This document shows positions 36,856 to 49,053 of a stretch of DNA of 64,000 nucleotides, in pieces. The notes beneath the pieces are model-generated. The model was not told the DNA's origin. It saw only the letters and a program-made list of their open reading frames with translations, and searched no databases. The stretch is from Thelonectria olida (lineage: Eukaryota > Ascomycota > Sordariomycetes > Hypocreales > Nectriaceae), in contig JAGPYM010000002.1 of the NCBI GenBank assembly GCA_020736575.1, positions 1,364,001 through 1,428,000 on the forward strand, given 5' to 3'. Positions within the stretch are counted from its first letter, which is position 1. The number at the start of each line of letters is the position of its first letter. A program made the translations under genes and the position numbers.

Positions 36856-38649
36856 GTTGAAAGAGACTTGAAGATGGGAAACTATTATTAATGACTCTCG
36901 GCAAGAGAAGAGGGGACTTGGATGCCGAGTGGGGTTGCTTACAATTCTCAAAGGCGCAAAGTGAGATTTAAGAGTAACTTAGTCAAGTATCAAGTTGAAA
37001 GCGAAAATTATTAATAAGAGCATCCAAGATGGGCAGTGCAAGGCAACAAGCGAACAAAGTCAACAACGGTAGGTAGTTAGTTTGGGTGATGTTGACGGGG
37101 AAGGATTGAGAGAATTGCCGGCTGGACCTGGACGGGATGAGGTGCTCGACACAAGTGGCCAATGAGGTTGAGGGGATTTTGGAGAGGCTAGGGAGGGCGA
37201 ACGAAGCCACATATTCGTACATAGTCTGCCACAAACAATGCACATGCCGGCGCCTTAATCCTTTGGGGTGAGCTTCGCGGCAGTGCTCCATGGCCATGAC
37301 GTTGGGCGCTGTGCGAGAACAAGTCAGCGCGCCCGTGCAGTGGCGCCCAGCGGCACCTATCATCAGGGACCGATACCCGCGAGGCGCCACTGCCCCACCA
37401 CATACTCACCTCTCCCCGTGGCCCGTTCGAATTGATCTCGGTTGTTGACCTCAATCCTCGACGAGATGGAAACGCTCGCCAGGGCCAAGAACCCGTCGTG
37501 GGACCGCCAAGGTGGAACTCGGGTTCGGATTACAGAGAAGGCCTAAGCCTGCATTGCATGTCTCAAGTTTCAACAAAGCCAGGGCAGGCTTCGACGCCCT
37601 CAAGGGTTTTCGACAAAGCCTCCACAGTCAGTCGCCTCAGCCTCAACAACACCATCAGCGCACGCCTTTGCTTACGGCATGGCATGCAGCACAATGCGAA
37701 TGCGACGCATCGGGCTTTTCGTAGGGCTTTCCATAGGGCTGATGGTGGCTGCCCGTGGTGGTTAGCCTGGAGAGGAGGTAGGGGCCTATGCTGGGCGAGA
37801 GCCGACCTGAAGCACAGCAACGCCATAACTTAATAATCACAGACGTATACGCATCTATTGACTTCCATCCTAGCTCACTCACTACGCGTTCGTAGGCTGA
37901 CCCCCCCTTGGGAGTTGCAAAAGCTGCCGCTGACGGGACTCGGAACTTAGCAACCAACAGCCAAGCCCATGCCAAGAACTCGGCGCGCGTTCAGCCTGAT
38001 GAGTAGGGACTTTGATCCCAGCAAGGAGCACGCGCCCGAGTATTCGTACTCAGGCCCGAAAAGCGTGGAAGAAATGAATGGCGAGCCCAACGACGTAATG
38101 GGCCGGGAGTTACTGGCGGCCCAGGTCGCCCGCGTCTCCCACGAGGACAGATCCGGTTCGAGGCTGCTTTAACGAGCCCAACATGACAGCCGCGTGCCCA
38201 TCGTTTTCAACCAGAAGCAGGCACGACTAAACAAAAGCAGCACGAAATCCAACCCTCATCTGTCCGGCATGCGCCACACTTGGATGCCCCATCGCCCCAG
38301 CGCCCATTTAGAACACTGCCCCGCGCAATCCCCCCTCCACCATATTATCCCCCCCTACGAACCTCCAGTCTTCATCCAAGTCTCGAGGTCGTCCCAAGTA
38401 CAGAAACTGGCTCTGTATCCTTGTCCGGCCCTGCGCATTTCCGGCTTTCGTCGATCCATATCCCTACCTCCAGACGCAAGGGAAAAAAGGGACGCCTTGC
38501 TTGGCCATAGTTAAACGCTCAACAATTACCCTTTTCCCACCCTCCATCTCCTCCTACTCCTCCTACTCCTCCTACTCTCCCTTTCTCTCCGTTCCGCCCT
38601 CTTTTGCGCCGAGACAAAAGGAAATCCCTCCCTTCCTTGCACTTTCACC
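36856..38649. other. Divergent intergenic region between ChaC and PEF1
   Basis: 1.8-kb head-to-head spacer. The plus strand is ATG-free from 38286 to the PEF1 start at 38650 and carries a CTCCTA-type microsatellite at about 38549-38578, consistent with a pyrimidine-rich leader. A 67-codon open frame at 37969-38172 (plus) has fairly even codon use but no recognisable features and no supported splice partner, so it is not called a gene. Confidence 0.45.
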
Positions 38650-39017
38650 ATGGCGTACAACCGACCTTACGACGAAGATGCTCTCCCTAGGTATGTAGCT
38701 TTGGGCCCCTCTCCCTCTCCCCTCTTTGGGGTCTGCACCACCCCGCGTCGCGCCTGGTCGCAACGCTGCCCGACAAGATGATGCGGCTCTGTCAGATATG
38801 CCATCATACATTCGTACCTAAGAAATGATGCTAACTCTAACGCTTGGATAGGTTCGCCGAGCCCGAGGTATGCACATGATATACATAACATAGCACCTCC
38901 AGGAACTTTAAATATTGACTCGTTTTGCCCACGTAGAAACCAGGCCAGCAAGGCAACAACGCGCCGCAACAGCGACCTCCTCCCCAACAACAGCAATACC
39001 ACCAGCAACAGCCCTAT

Positions 39018-39055
<38 letters not shown>

Positions 39056-39873
39056 TCACGTACAGTCGCCTCGATACGATAAGCCTCAGCCCATCCATCG
39101 CGACTCTCGTTCCAGCTCCATAGGCCAGTACGGCTACGGCCATATGTCGCCGCCCCCAAACCCCGCCGCCGGACGACCCCCCATTCAGCAAACACGTCCC
39201 GTTGCAAACTCCCGCCCGCCGCCTTCACCCGCTCCCGATGGATCTGGCTCTGATGCCTCGCTGTTGCCCTTGTTCAGAGCTGTAGATAAAGATGGTGAGT
39301 CGCCGTTTGCACCTCGTGATATGACCTCAACACCCCGCCATCAGCAAGTGGGGAGAGCGCCTATGCATCATCCGCCAAACAGCTCGATAGGTAGCTAACT
39401 GAACCCAAGGAACCGGCCACCTTTCGGAGCGTGAGCTGTCAGCCGCCCTCGTCAACGGCGACTGGACCGCGTTCGACCCTCACACCGTCCGCATGATGAT
39501 CCGCATGTTCGACGCCGACCGTAGTGGCACCATCGGCTTCGAGGAGTTCTGCGGCCTCTGGTCCTTCCTCGCCTCGTGGCGCACCCTCTTCGACCGCTTC
39601 GACGCCGACCGTAGCGGCAACATTTCCCTCTCCGAATTCAACAACGCCCTCGTCGCCTTCCGCTACCGCCTCAGCCCCCAGTTCGTCGAGCTGCTCTTCC
39701 ACACCTACGACAAGCGCAACGAGGGCGTCATGAGCTTCGACCTCTTCGTCCAGGCCTGCATCTCCCTCAAGCGCATGACGGACGTCTTCAAGAAGTACGA
39801 CGACGACCGCGATGGCTACATCACCCTCAGCTTCGAGGACTTCTTAACCGAGATTCTTAAGCAGCTCAAGTAA
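38650..39873 (+). CDS. PEF1: Penta-EF-hand calcium-binding protein (ALG-2/peflin-like)
   Basis: Calcium sensor of the penta-EF-hand family (human ALG-2 and peflin, yeast Pef1), which binds Pro-rich partners in ER-export and membrane-repair contexts. Exons 38650-38690, 38852-38867, 38937-39294 and 39410-39873 give 292 residues. Introns of 161, 69 and 115 bp are GT-AG; exon 2 is only 16 nt. The N-terminal 120 residues are Gln/Pro/Tyr-rich with a 12-Gln run. Five EF-hand loops follow: DKDGTGHLSERE, DADRSGTIGFEE, DADRSGNISLSE, a degenerate DKRNEGVMSFDL, and DDDRDGYITLSFED with a two-residue insertion typical of EF5, the dimerisation hand. Codons in exon 4 are strongly C-ending, suggesting high expression. 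Confidence 0.93.
39021..39053 (+). repeat. (CAG)11 trinucleotide repeat in PEF1
   Basis: Eleven uninterrupted CAG codons preceded by CAA encode a Gln run in the disordered N-terminus of the penta-EF-hand protein. An uninterrupted repeat of this length is likely to vary between strains. Confidence 0.95.
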
Positions 39874-40644
39874 AGGGAGGAAGATGCAACGAAACAAGGG
39901 AGGGAGAGGGGGAAAAAGAGAAAGTAAAGCACTCCAATTGGTAAATATTACGAAATGAAATGCTAGAACACCACGACACACTTTGGATTGCGGATATCAA
40001 TACCATCAAGACGGGAGGGAGTTTTTATTTTGCTGAACCATTTTTTTTTCTTCCCGCCATCCGTGTCAACGTTATGGGAAACGGCCTACATGTCTCACTG
40101 AGCAGGTTAGGGGTAAAGAACGGGTTACATAGCATGCGGCGGTCACTGATTCGAGACAATGTTGAAGGAAGCAGATGACAAGGGATCGACGAACGGATGT
40201 CAGATGGATGGATGGACGGATAGATGATACCCTAGGTCGAGGTTTTGATCCTGACTTAGACGCGAAGCTTTGCTTTGCTAAACAAAGCATCACAAATTAA
40301 GCCATGTTGATTGTATATATTGCACGCATATGTTCACTCTGATGATTTCAATATGCCCCAGATGCTCTTTCACTTGTTACAGTCTCATCATTGAAACATG
40401 TTTACACTTGGGGCTACTTGAACTACCTCCCTACGTACATATGGAAACCTTTTGAGCATAGACTGTCTGTTGAATGACAACCCTATAACTTACACTTGCT
40501 GGCGGTTCATACATACAAACTATAGCCTTGACACACTCATTGCTTGATACAAAAGAAACATTAAAGTGCACTGCATAGCGTGGCGAGTGATAGCCACTTC
40601 CAGCTTCACAAACATGGTGCTGATGCCCCTACCAGCGTGGCCAC
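39874..40644. other. Convergent 3' flanks of PEF1 and the MBL-fold gene
   Basis: 771-bp AT-rich spacer between convergent genes. A T-rich run occurs at 40040-40050 and a GATG-type short tandem at 40200-40225. No gene seen. Confidence 0.5.
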
Positions 40645-41946
40645 TTAGAAAACCATAGATGCCGCTCGAGGCTTCCCTGGTAAGTCGGGCATTTCGAAAA
40701 CACCTTCACTCGTCAGAGTCACTTCGTCGGTAACCTGAAGGACCAAGATCTCGGTTTCTGACGTCTTCTTCTTGTTGGCATTGTTGTCCCACGCCCCCTG
40801 TTCGAGTTCTCGCCGAACCTCATCTTTGCGATACCGGTGTGTGCGGGCCTTTCTAGACATCCATTTAAGATGGGGGGTTTTCCGTTCTGCATCGTGGGCG
40901 TTGATCCAGGCCTTGGCGCCGAGTTTAGAGGCAATCTGTTGACCATCTGGTGACCCCGAAGTGATGGAGTCGGGAAGCCACCAGGGTTTGGGCGCAGAAT
41001 CGAAGCAATGAATGAGCGCCGTCAGGGGTAGAGCAGCCTCAGTAACAAGGTGAGTTGTGGTATAGAGCTCAAGACTCCGATATGTGATACCGTTAGGCGA
41101 GAAGATGACGGATAGAGAACGATCTTTACTTTGCGGAGAAACAGATGCGATTGAACGGATTGAACGGATAGAGCGCATAGAGCGGCAAGACCGAGGCCGC
41201 TGAAGGCGCGGAGATTCGGGAGGTGTAGGCGGTGGCACCAATGGATTGAAGGTTTGGTTCGCAGCAGCTTTCAAGTTGGCAATGCCAGCAGAAAGCGGTG
41301 GCGGCGAGGGAAGTCTGAAGTTGAAGAGAGGGCCCTTGGGAGTTGTCGGTTGACTGAAGCTACTTGGGCGGTTGAAGGACATTGGGCGGGATGGAGGTGG
41401 GCGGTACGTGATGCCAATGGCTGTATGGAGACGCCAGGTGTCTCGCTTCTGGAGAATCAAGGAAATGGTGATCTCGCCAGGATCTCCGGAGGGAGATTCG
41501 GGTGGGACAGGTATACGAATGGTCGTTTCCTTCTTGGAAACACGAGGGTCTTCCCATTTCTCCAGAGTCCGAACCTTGCCCTTGGCAAAGTGCTTCCAGC
41601 TGCGTATCAGTCTGGCTGCTGACGGCTCAGCCCAGATTTGAGTCTTGGTGTTGGTGCTTGGAAGTTGCTTCAGAGTTGCTTTGTGACAGTGGTCACTCTT
41701 GTCCTGGCTAATGATGACGAGATCGGGCTCGGGGAGTTCCTTGAGTGACGATACACGCCTTGATTCCCTCTCAAGATGGTCGTAACTTGTGGCATAAGCT
41801 TCTCGTGGGTCTACCTTTGTCACAGGGCCTGGGATCCACGGATCCAAAAGAATCCGAAAGGGCTCTTGCGTTGGGAAGGGGACGATAGGCTCGAAGCTCA
41901 GTAGGAAAGAGGCATCGCCGTTTAGTTGTGTGATTATGAGCGACAT
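40645..41946 (-). CDS. Metallo-beta-lactamase-fold (UlaG-like) protein with degenerate metal motif
   Basis: Intronless 433-residue protein resembling fungal UlaG-like metallo-beta-lactamase-superfamily proteins. The N-terminal half has ITQLNGDASFLLSF, ILLDPWIPGP, and LVIISQDKSDHCHKATL at the place of the usual HxHxDH metal site. Only the Asp-His pair is kept; the first two His are Gln and Lys. WAEPSAARLIRSWKHF follows. A central Ser/Pro/Arg-rich insertion holds a short repeat (RSMRSIRSIRSIAS). The C-terminal part returns to the fold with SLELYTTTHLVTEAALPL, an HCFD stretch and APKPWWLPDSI. Loss of two metal ligands suggests either no hydrolytic activity or a changed site. Function unknown. 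Confidence 0.8.
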   Translation of the reverse strand: MSLIITQLNGDASFLLSFEPIVPFPTQEPFRILLDPWIPGPVTKVDPREAYATSYDHLERESRRVSSLKELPEPDLVIISQDKSDHCHKATLKQLPSTNTKTQIWAEPSAARLIRSWKHFAKGKVRTLEKWEDPRVSKKETTIRIPVPPESPSGDPGEITISLILQKRDTWRLHTAIGITYRPPPSRPMSFNRPSSFSQPTTPKGPLFNFRLPSPPPLSAGIANLKAAANQTFNPLVPPPTPPESPRLQRPRSCRSMRSIRSIRSIASVSPQSKDRSLSVIFSPNGITYRSLELYTTTHLVTEAALPLTALIHCFDSAPKPWWLPDSITSGSPDGQQIASKLGAKAWINAHDAERKTPHLKWMSRKARTHRYRKDEVRRELEQGAWDNNANKKKTSETEILVLQVTDEVTLTSEGVFEMPDLPGKPRAASMVF

Positions 41947-44900
41947 TGCGATGCTTGATCTGTGTAAAGGCAGGAATCAGCGGGATCGATGAAGAGGAAG
42001 CTGAAGGCTTATGAACAGGCTGGACGGGCCAAATGGCAGCGCTAGTGAGGTCCGGATAGAGCCTGCAACGAATGTCCAGGTAGATAGACCACATATCTAT
42101 GGCAGGTTAGCATGAAGAAGGAAGTCCGAAAACAGATGCTTGGGTTCAGCACATGGAGAAAGTTGGGGATCTGCCGGGCTATGCAGTCGACTGGCATTGA
42201 GGCGTTCCTGGGCTGGTTGGCGGGGGCCAGATAACGTGGCCGATGATGGGACTGGACATCGTGAAGAAAGTTTATTGAAGATTTTCAAAGTTGAAGCTGA
42301 TAGCCAATGGGCAAGATCTCGACCTGCCCAACTGGAGGAGTGGTTCAACTCGTCCAAGTCACCCCTCTCCCAGAGCTGGCATGTCTGTCCAGGACGAAAC
42401 ATCTGGTATCCAGAAACATACCCATATTGACAATGTGACAGAATGAGACGTTCTGCACCAGTGGAAAGAGCGACAAAGCGTGACCTAGACTGCTGAAGCA
42501 ACATTCCAGACACTCAGGATTGAATTCGGCCACAAGTCCCCATTTGCCATGGTAGTGGAGAAACGTCACCAAAGAAGCTGAATGTGGCTGGAAGAGCTGC
42601 CTATTAAGTGGGAGGGCTGGTCTCGTCGCTACGCCTCACTCAAGGTAGTTCGCTGTTGCATGTTGGACCTGCGTCTGGCTTACTTGGCCAGGGACCAAGT
42701 TGGCGTCATGACCTGATTTTAGCCTCTCTTGGAGTCTTGATCGACAACTTTGTCGATCAAGAAGTGCGTGAGGTATCCGGTGAAATGTGACGCCAGAGGT
42801 TGGCTGGATCGTGGCCTAGACGTCGCTGTCTCGTGTGGTTTCGGCGTTGGTGTTGGTGTTGGTGTTGTGCAGGTTGCGTGTTGCGTGGTGTCTCGACTCA
42901 GACGGAACAGCCCGGAGCATCATGCTACTGGTTGTAACTGGCGTGTAAGTGCCCTCAGGCGCACCTGCCCATTTGGCCTAGAACACGCAGCTTGTCACGA
43001 GGAAGGAACTCCGTTGCACCGTCGCGGAAAGAGCTAATCTTTTGGCGGAACCGCTCAGGCCAACGAGCAAAGTGATGCGCTCTGGTACATGTACAGAGTC
43101 GCACTGCCATCTTGCTGCGCGGAATACGAATACAGACAGCTATGCGCATGCAACAAGGATTCTGGCATAAATCACGACTTCCAAGCTTTTTGGAGAGTAA
43201 CAGCTCCAGACTTTTTTTTTCTTTTCGACAAGGGTCCAACGTGGTGGCTATCGCGGCAAGGATAAGGCAAGAGCTGGTGGAGATTGATTGCGACTTTTAC
43301 TAGAGCGAGAAGACCAATGCAAGAATTTCTTTTCGCAAGTCATGGGGTCGATCCCAGGCTGCCCCAAGCTCCGCCCGAGCTGTAACCATCGGCCAGTGAT
43401 TGTTGCCCGGTAGCTTTGTTGATGCTGTTTACCGAGACTGTAAGGAGAGAAGCGTCCGAATAGCCGAGAGGGAAAGGAAAAAGGGTTCGTGGTGGCCAAG
43501 GTTATGACTCTTAATTATAAAGTGTGTTGAAGCTGCTACCTCGCACTAGGTAGGTGCTAACGGAGATATCTTAACTTGCCTCATAGTTACTTCGCAAGCA
43601 GGGTGTTAGGCCAGCTACAGAGCTTTTATCAGAAAGACACAAGAAAATAAATCACCGCCCTCCATCGCTGGTTTGGGTGGAGTGAAATCTTTTTGGCCCG
43701 TAACTATCTTCCCTGTACGCTCCCGAACTGGTCCTTGATGTGCCTCAAAACTCCCCCCCGCTTACGTTTTCCCTTCCAGCTCCTGTTCTGCCCTAAGTGA
43801 CTTTGCAATATTTCCTATTTCCACGGCTTTGAGTTTGACTTCCAGGTCCCTCTGCAACTTTTCAGGGACCTCCTTTATTATTATTCATAGACCCCTTTCT
43901 AACGGAGCCGGCGGTGAAGCGAGTGGGTGGCCAAAAGCTTATAGCCACTCATCTATCCGCCAAATATTTTGGTGTCAGAGCCTCGTGCCGTTTGCCTCGA
44001 GAAAGTGTTGCGAGACAGTCCCGGGCTATCTCCACATCGACCTCGAACCGGATCCCTGAAGACGGAGCCAGCTTCGTCTGCACGACGATAAGTGCTCCCC
44101 TCGAGCTCTCTTTCCAGCGCTAACTCTTATCGACCGTCCAGTCATAACGTCTCCAGTGTCTCGACAAAGTGCCTACCGCTGGCGATTGCCGCGATTGATT
44201 TAGGCGGTGCGGCGCGGGGTCACCGCCCTCGAGAATAAAGCCGGACTTATCGTGGGTGACCTCGGTATCGCGACACCACCGGCTCCGACCCTCTCGAAAT
44301 GTCAAGCAAGCGAGACCTTGTCAAAGCCCACATCGAGGCCTGCCCCCAACGTCGCTCTACTCACCACCCTCCATTGTCTAAAGCGCTCGCAAGCACTCCA
44401 TCCCTCTTCTTCAGAAATAACACCTTCTTTCTCACCGCCTTGCCTTCTAACTGACTACTCCTAGTCATGAACTGATCGCAGTGCCGGATCTCGAGCTTGC
44501 AACCGAAGCCGCTCATGTCTCCTGACCCTTCTCAAAACCCGGGCGCCCTGTTTCGTAGGGCCAGAGACACCCCTGGCCGGTGATGTCACTGTCCCCTCAC
44601 TGGACCCAAGGGTACGGTGTTGTGCACCCAACTCTGCCATTTGGCTTGCTTTCCCGGCTTGCTCGTGTTAAGCTTCATGTGCGGCCGGAGTCTCTAACAT
44701 CCATCAAAGACGCTGTGCCTAATCATATCCTGCTCTCATCACACACAGTGCCGACCTACAGAGCTGAGGAGCTACGCAAGCTGTAGAAGAAAAAGAAAGA
44801 GACTTGTCGCCATCTTGCCACAGGGCGTACCATCACTCAGGCTACCCCCCACCTCCCCAGCTCGGGATGTGATTCGATACATTCTTCTTACGGCGACGAC

Positions 44901-46507
44901 TCCGGCGCCGACATCGAACATTGACTTGATGCGAACCGCCGCGTCCAACGCCACTCCGGCCCTCTCAGATTCCAGCTCTCACCCAAATCCTTGCATGGCT
45001 CGAGCTCCAGCTCGGCGTCTCTTGGTGAAGCTCTGGTCCCGTGGCACAGCTCGTGGCGAGAGTCATGCAAAGAGTTCTCCGTACCCGCCATGTACATGTG
45101 ATGGTCAACGGCCGGAGTTGGGTTAGGGAACAGAGGTGGCAGTTGACCTTTGAGCTCGGCTCCGCCGACCTCTTGGCCATGGCTGTCGAATCAGTCGTCA
45201 TCCCCCCATCCCGATCCCCAAACTTGATGTTGCGAATCTCAAGTTCGCCGACGTCAAAATGGCTTACTCGTTTATTCTCCACGATCAGAGATGAGGTCAG
45301 CAAGGTCGCAGGCAAGGACCGCGAAACATCTTTGTGGTTGAAGAGCGCTATTAGCTGCCCAGCTGCCTTCGCACAAAGCGTATTCGTTCTTCGGCCGAGC
45401 TTGTGTCAAACCATGAGCAGAGCTACGAGCGCAGTAAAACTCAGGTGGGCGCGGCAAAGCTCTGCTGCGCATCCCTCTCGCTGATTGTTCCACACACCCC
45501 CTCCCCGAGCTCTGAGCAGAGCGGCCCCAAGGCAAAGAAGAAGGGACCTTCACGTCTTCACTTCAAACTCCACCTCGAATGGAGCTTTCCCCCCTGCTGC
45601 TTGGGTAGCTTCACTGACCTGCAGCACCTTTCAGATGGCACCAGACAGCGACAGTGAGCGATTGTGCAGGCCCCATCCCACCTTCGTCGACCCCGTCCAC
45701 CTCCATCCGTCCAGAAGAGCCCAGCAGCCGGTCCACTGCCAGCCACTTCCTCTCCACCGCAGTCACCCCCTTCCGAGTCATTGCAATGGGAGCCAATTGA
45801 TTTGTTCGCGAAGGGCGCTTGGGCCATGGTCCCTTGGCCGTGCTGATGCTGCCATGAAGCATGGCTCATGCTTGTCCACCACTCCTACGCCCCAAAATGG
45901 ATGGGAGCAATGCTTTTGCTTTTTTTTCTGTCAGTTTTTCGCGCTCATGAAAAGGTAGCTGCAGCTGCTGCAGTGCTAGAGCTGCTGCCGGTGCTGTGAA
46001 TTTCCGATGACTGCTTGGGAGAAAGCTTCCCTGTCCCCAGTTACAGTCCGGATCTCCCCCTCCATCCCCCAATCCGATGCTCGATAAAGGGCAGGGAAGG
46101 GCAAGGTTTTGCTTCTCTCCAGGGCCTAGAAGACCAGCTAGAGAGCTCTTGTATCCGCACCCCCAAGCTCTTTTTGGACACGATTGGCTGCTTAATCGAT
46201 AAGTCGTTCGAGGCAGATCCCTAATAGCAGGTCTCCTCAAGGAACAAACGGACTCGAGGTCTGTCTGGCTTGTCACCCGCAGCGTCTGTCCGAATTGTTC
46301 ACACGCCCTCCCACTTCAGCAAAGACCTCTTTTCCGCCGTTTAGATTTTCCTTTCGCCTTTCAGTTCCCCCCTCGATTGGCGCTCGTTCTGTAACAGTGC
46401 TTATCCCTGTGGCTTTTTTTATCCGCGCGTTGTCGGTGCCGGTTTGCTGGAGCCGGTCCTGGGTCGTCCGTCCGTGTGAGTGTTTTGTGAGGTGGGGGGT
46501 GTGAATG
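41947..46507. other. 4.6-kb intergenic space between divergent genes
   Basis: No gene could be supported. A GTT-type microsatellite lies near 42845-42870. The plus strand is ATG-free from 43742 to 44297, ending at a 51-codon open frame (44298-44453) with no recognisable features. An 8-bp perfect palindromic hairpin (AGGTCCCT/AGGGACCT) lies near 43842-43870. No transposon, tRNA or rRNA feature was seen. Confidence 0.45.
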
Positions 46508-47345
46508 CACGGAGAGCTCCTCCTCCCTCGTCTTGCTTTCTGACTCCCGTCCAAAGGCAACCAACTGGTGCAGCGCAAGGCAGAGCAAAGCAAGGCAAAG
46601 CTTCTCAGCTGGGGCGACGCTGCTGCTGCTGCGCTGCTGTACTCTTTTGCGCTCGCTGCACTGCTCGAATCTTGTTGCTCGCACACAAACAAAAACACAC
46701 GCCCTCTCTTCTTTAGCTACCTTGCTCTTTTTCTCTTTCTCGCCCATACATACGTTACTTTGCACACGCTTTACCCGAAAGTATCCTTTTGCCTCCCACC
46801 TTCCGTCTCATTATCTTCTTTGCTCCTCCCTCCTTCCTTCTTCTTTCCTCCCACAACTTAACTTATCGACCCAGGACCCGGCTGCTAACCTTCTCAGCTT
46901 CTTCCCTCCCCTCCTCCTCCTCCTCCTCCTTCACCAGCCGACCTGCAACTTGCGACGATCTCACGTTAACTATCCCTCCCGACCTTTACGACTCTACTCT
47001 CCACTGCCGCTGGCATCTCATCGATACTCGGCCTCTCACCACAAGAGTCGACTATTTGCCGCCTAAGTCTCCAAACTTCCACCTCTCAAAGAAGCATTTC
47101 GTAGCTCAACCTCGCCATCTCCGATCCCAGCTTGGTCCGAAACGGCTTTTGTCACACATCCGCCCATGGTCGAGGGCAGCTTCTGTCGCCATCCTCCAGC
47201 TATGCATTGAATTGCTCCAGCTCCAATCCGCCACAATTTCGCCAATTGAACCTTTGTTCTTCCCAATCCTAGTTTACTCGACGCCTTCCCAACATCACAA
47301 CCACCAACCCCCCACCGTCGAGGCAGAGCACATGGTGGGGTCAAG
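46508..47345 (+). other. Leader of the zinc-module gene with two uORFs
   Basis: Pyrimidine-rich, plus strand ATG-free from 46508 to 47165. Then come a 14-codon uORF (47166-47210) and an 11-codon uORF (47332-47367) that overlaps the main start codon in another frame. The main start has A at -3, the overlapping one does not. A 5' UTR intron could remove the uORFs; none can be assigned with confidence. Confidence 0.5.
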
Positions 47346-49053
47346 ATGCCGCCCAGATCATCTTTAACCTCTTCCTTTTCAATCACAGACTCCAACAATG
47401 AGGTCGTCTGTCCCCTTCGGAATCAAGATGGCTCCAGCTGTCGCAAGCGATGCATCGGCGTAAGTAGTTGATGTCTTTTTGGTCGCCTTCTGCCCGCTTG
47501 TCGCCTTTAACCCCACGCCATGCTGCATCCCGTCCCGCATTATCGTCATGTCTCACCATCCTCTACTTATCTGCGGGCCGCGAGAGCTCAAGCTGCTCTT
47601 CAAAAAGCCAAACATCAAGCACAGCCTAACACTCTCTGTCATAAATAGGAAAAACGATATCGCTCGATGCAGGAGCACATTCGCCGTGCACATCCCGAAC
47701 ATTACATCGCGAAGCTCCCCGCAACCGAGGAGAGCTTCCATTTAATGATCAGTACGCCCCCGTCAGAGCGTCGCAACCCCGAACAGAGCTCTGCTCCAGC
47801 TGCTCAGGGTTTGTCCCACTCCCAGACAGTCTTGACCCCGCTTGTTGACCACCTCCAAGGATTCCACGAGCGGAATCACTTTCACCGTGACGAGCCTAGC
47901 AACCCAGGTACTCCACGTCGTGTAGAGGAGGTCAATAGCGCCAATACGTATGCCGGCCCAATGCTGGGTACTGCCAGTGCAGCTGCAGTTCTTGCCGAGC
48001 TTCACGGCGTTAAGAATGAACGAGACTTGGACCTCGATGGTGTAAGCACTGCTACCCCGCTCCTATCGATAAACCAAGCCGCCATTCCGAAGCGACACAA
48101 ACTAACCAAGTTGTGCGACTAGGACTACTACTCAGACTTGGATGGACGACGACCCAGGACGTCCATTGAATTGCCTCCTCTCAATCTTGGACACCACGAT
48201 GTTACCAGCGATCCATACTCTTCCAGCAAATCCAATCGCCAGCGCGATTTTCTTCCTTCCATCCTGGCCAATTCTCCACCTGGAAGGTCATCAACACTCC
48301 CACCAATCCAGCGCCCAATCGGGAATCGACCACGCAAACAGTCTGTGACGAAGCGAGGAAGAGAATCTCACCATAAAAAGAAAAACTCTCGTTCATCTGG
48401 CGCTGACTGGCTTCGACGCATTCAAAACGATGAGCGATACGGGCTAGTTGGTAGCCGGAAGGCTCTATCCGTTGAACCTTCGACAGACTTGGGCAAACGG
48501 TGGGAAGATCTCATCGATGCCGCGGATCAGGCCGCTTCGGCTGCTGGAGACATCGATGAGGATCGCACGCCTGTAAGTTACCACTTTTTCCTATCATTCA
48601 AGCCAGCTAATTAACGATTTGTAGGTCCCTCAGTCTCCAGTTTCAATGCACAGAGCTTCTATGCCGCCATTCACTCACCAGCATCAGTTCCAACCTGGCA
48701 GTTATCAAGCTTCTCCTCTCCAGCAGGCGCTTACACCACCCTTGTATGGACAAGACGGCGTTGAGCCGTTTCCTTCCGTGGAGAGCGGTGAAAGCGGCGA
48801 GAATTTTCATATTGGATCTCGAGGCTTGTCCGACTCATCACCTACCTACTCGGCGCAGACCATCCAGATTTATTGCGCTGCTTGCCAGGGCTTCTCGCTG
48901 CTCAAAGACTCTTATGCTTGTACAGAATGCATTTGCGGACTTTGCCCTACCTGTGTCGAAGTCTTAATGGCGGAGCAGGGGGCACGGAGGAAGTGTCCTC
49001 GATGTGCTACCATTGGCGGGCGGTTCAAGCCCTTCCAACTTGACATTCGGTAA
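47346..49053 (+). CDS. Protein with N-terminal C2H2-like finger and C-terminal Cys-rich RING-like module
   Basis: Exons 47346-47459, 47649-48041, 48123-48572 and 48625-49053 give 461 residues; introns of 189, 81 and 52 bp are GT-AG. An N-terminal zinc module is split by intron 1: C22 and C32 in VCPLRNQDGSSCRKR, then H48 and H53 in EHIRRAHPEHY. The middle is polar and disordered, with a conserved-looking ADWLRRIQNDERYGLVG block and an acidic helix WEDLIDAADQAA. The C-terminal 60 residues carry nine Cys (403, 406, 418, 421, 423, 426, 429, 443, 446), with CAAC, CTECICGLCPTC and KCPRC spacing, resembling a RING or related treble-clef fold. The start MPPRSS was chosen because it gives the frame in which the CPL...C finger continues into exon 2; the ATG at 47398 is in another frame. 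Function unknown; DNA or protein binding is plausible. Confidence 0.85.

Noticed and set aside
37969..38172. 67-codon plus-strand frame between ChaC and PEF1
   Set aside because: Codon use is not unlike coding DNA but there is no homology signal or splice context. It lies upstream of the ATG-free PEF1 leader and could be chance.
47398..47459. ATG at 47398 as the start of the zinc-module gene
   Set aside because: It reads another frame that does not join exon 2. The frame from 47346 gives the Cys pair of the zinc finger and splices in phase.
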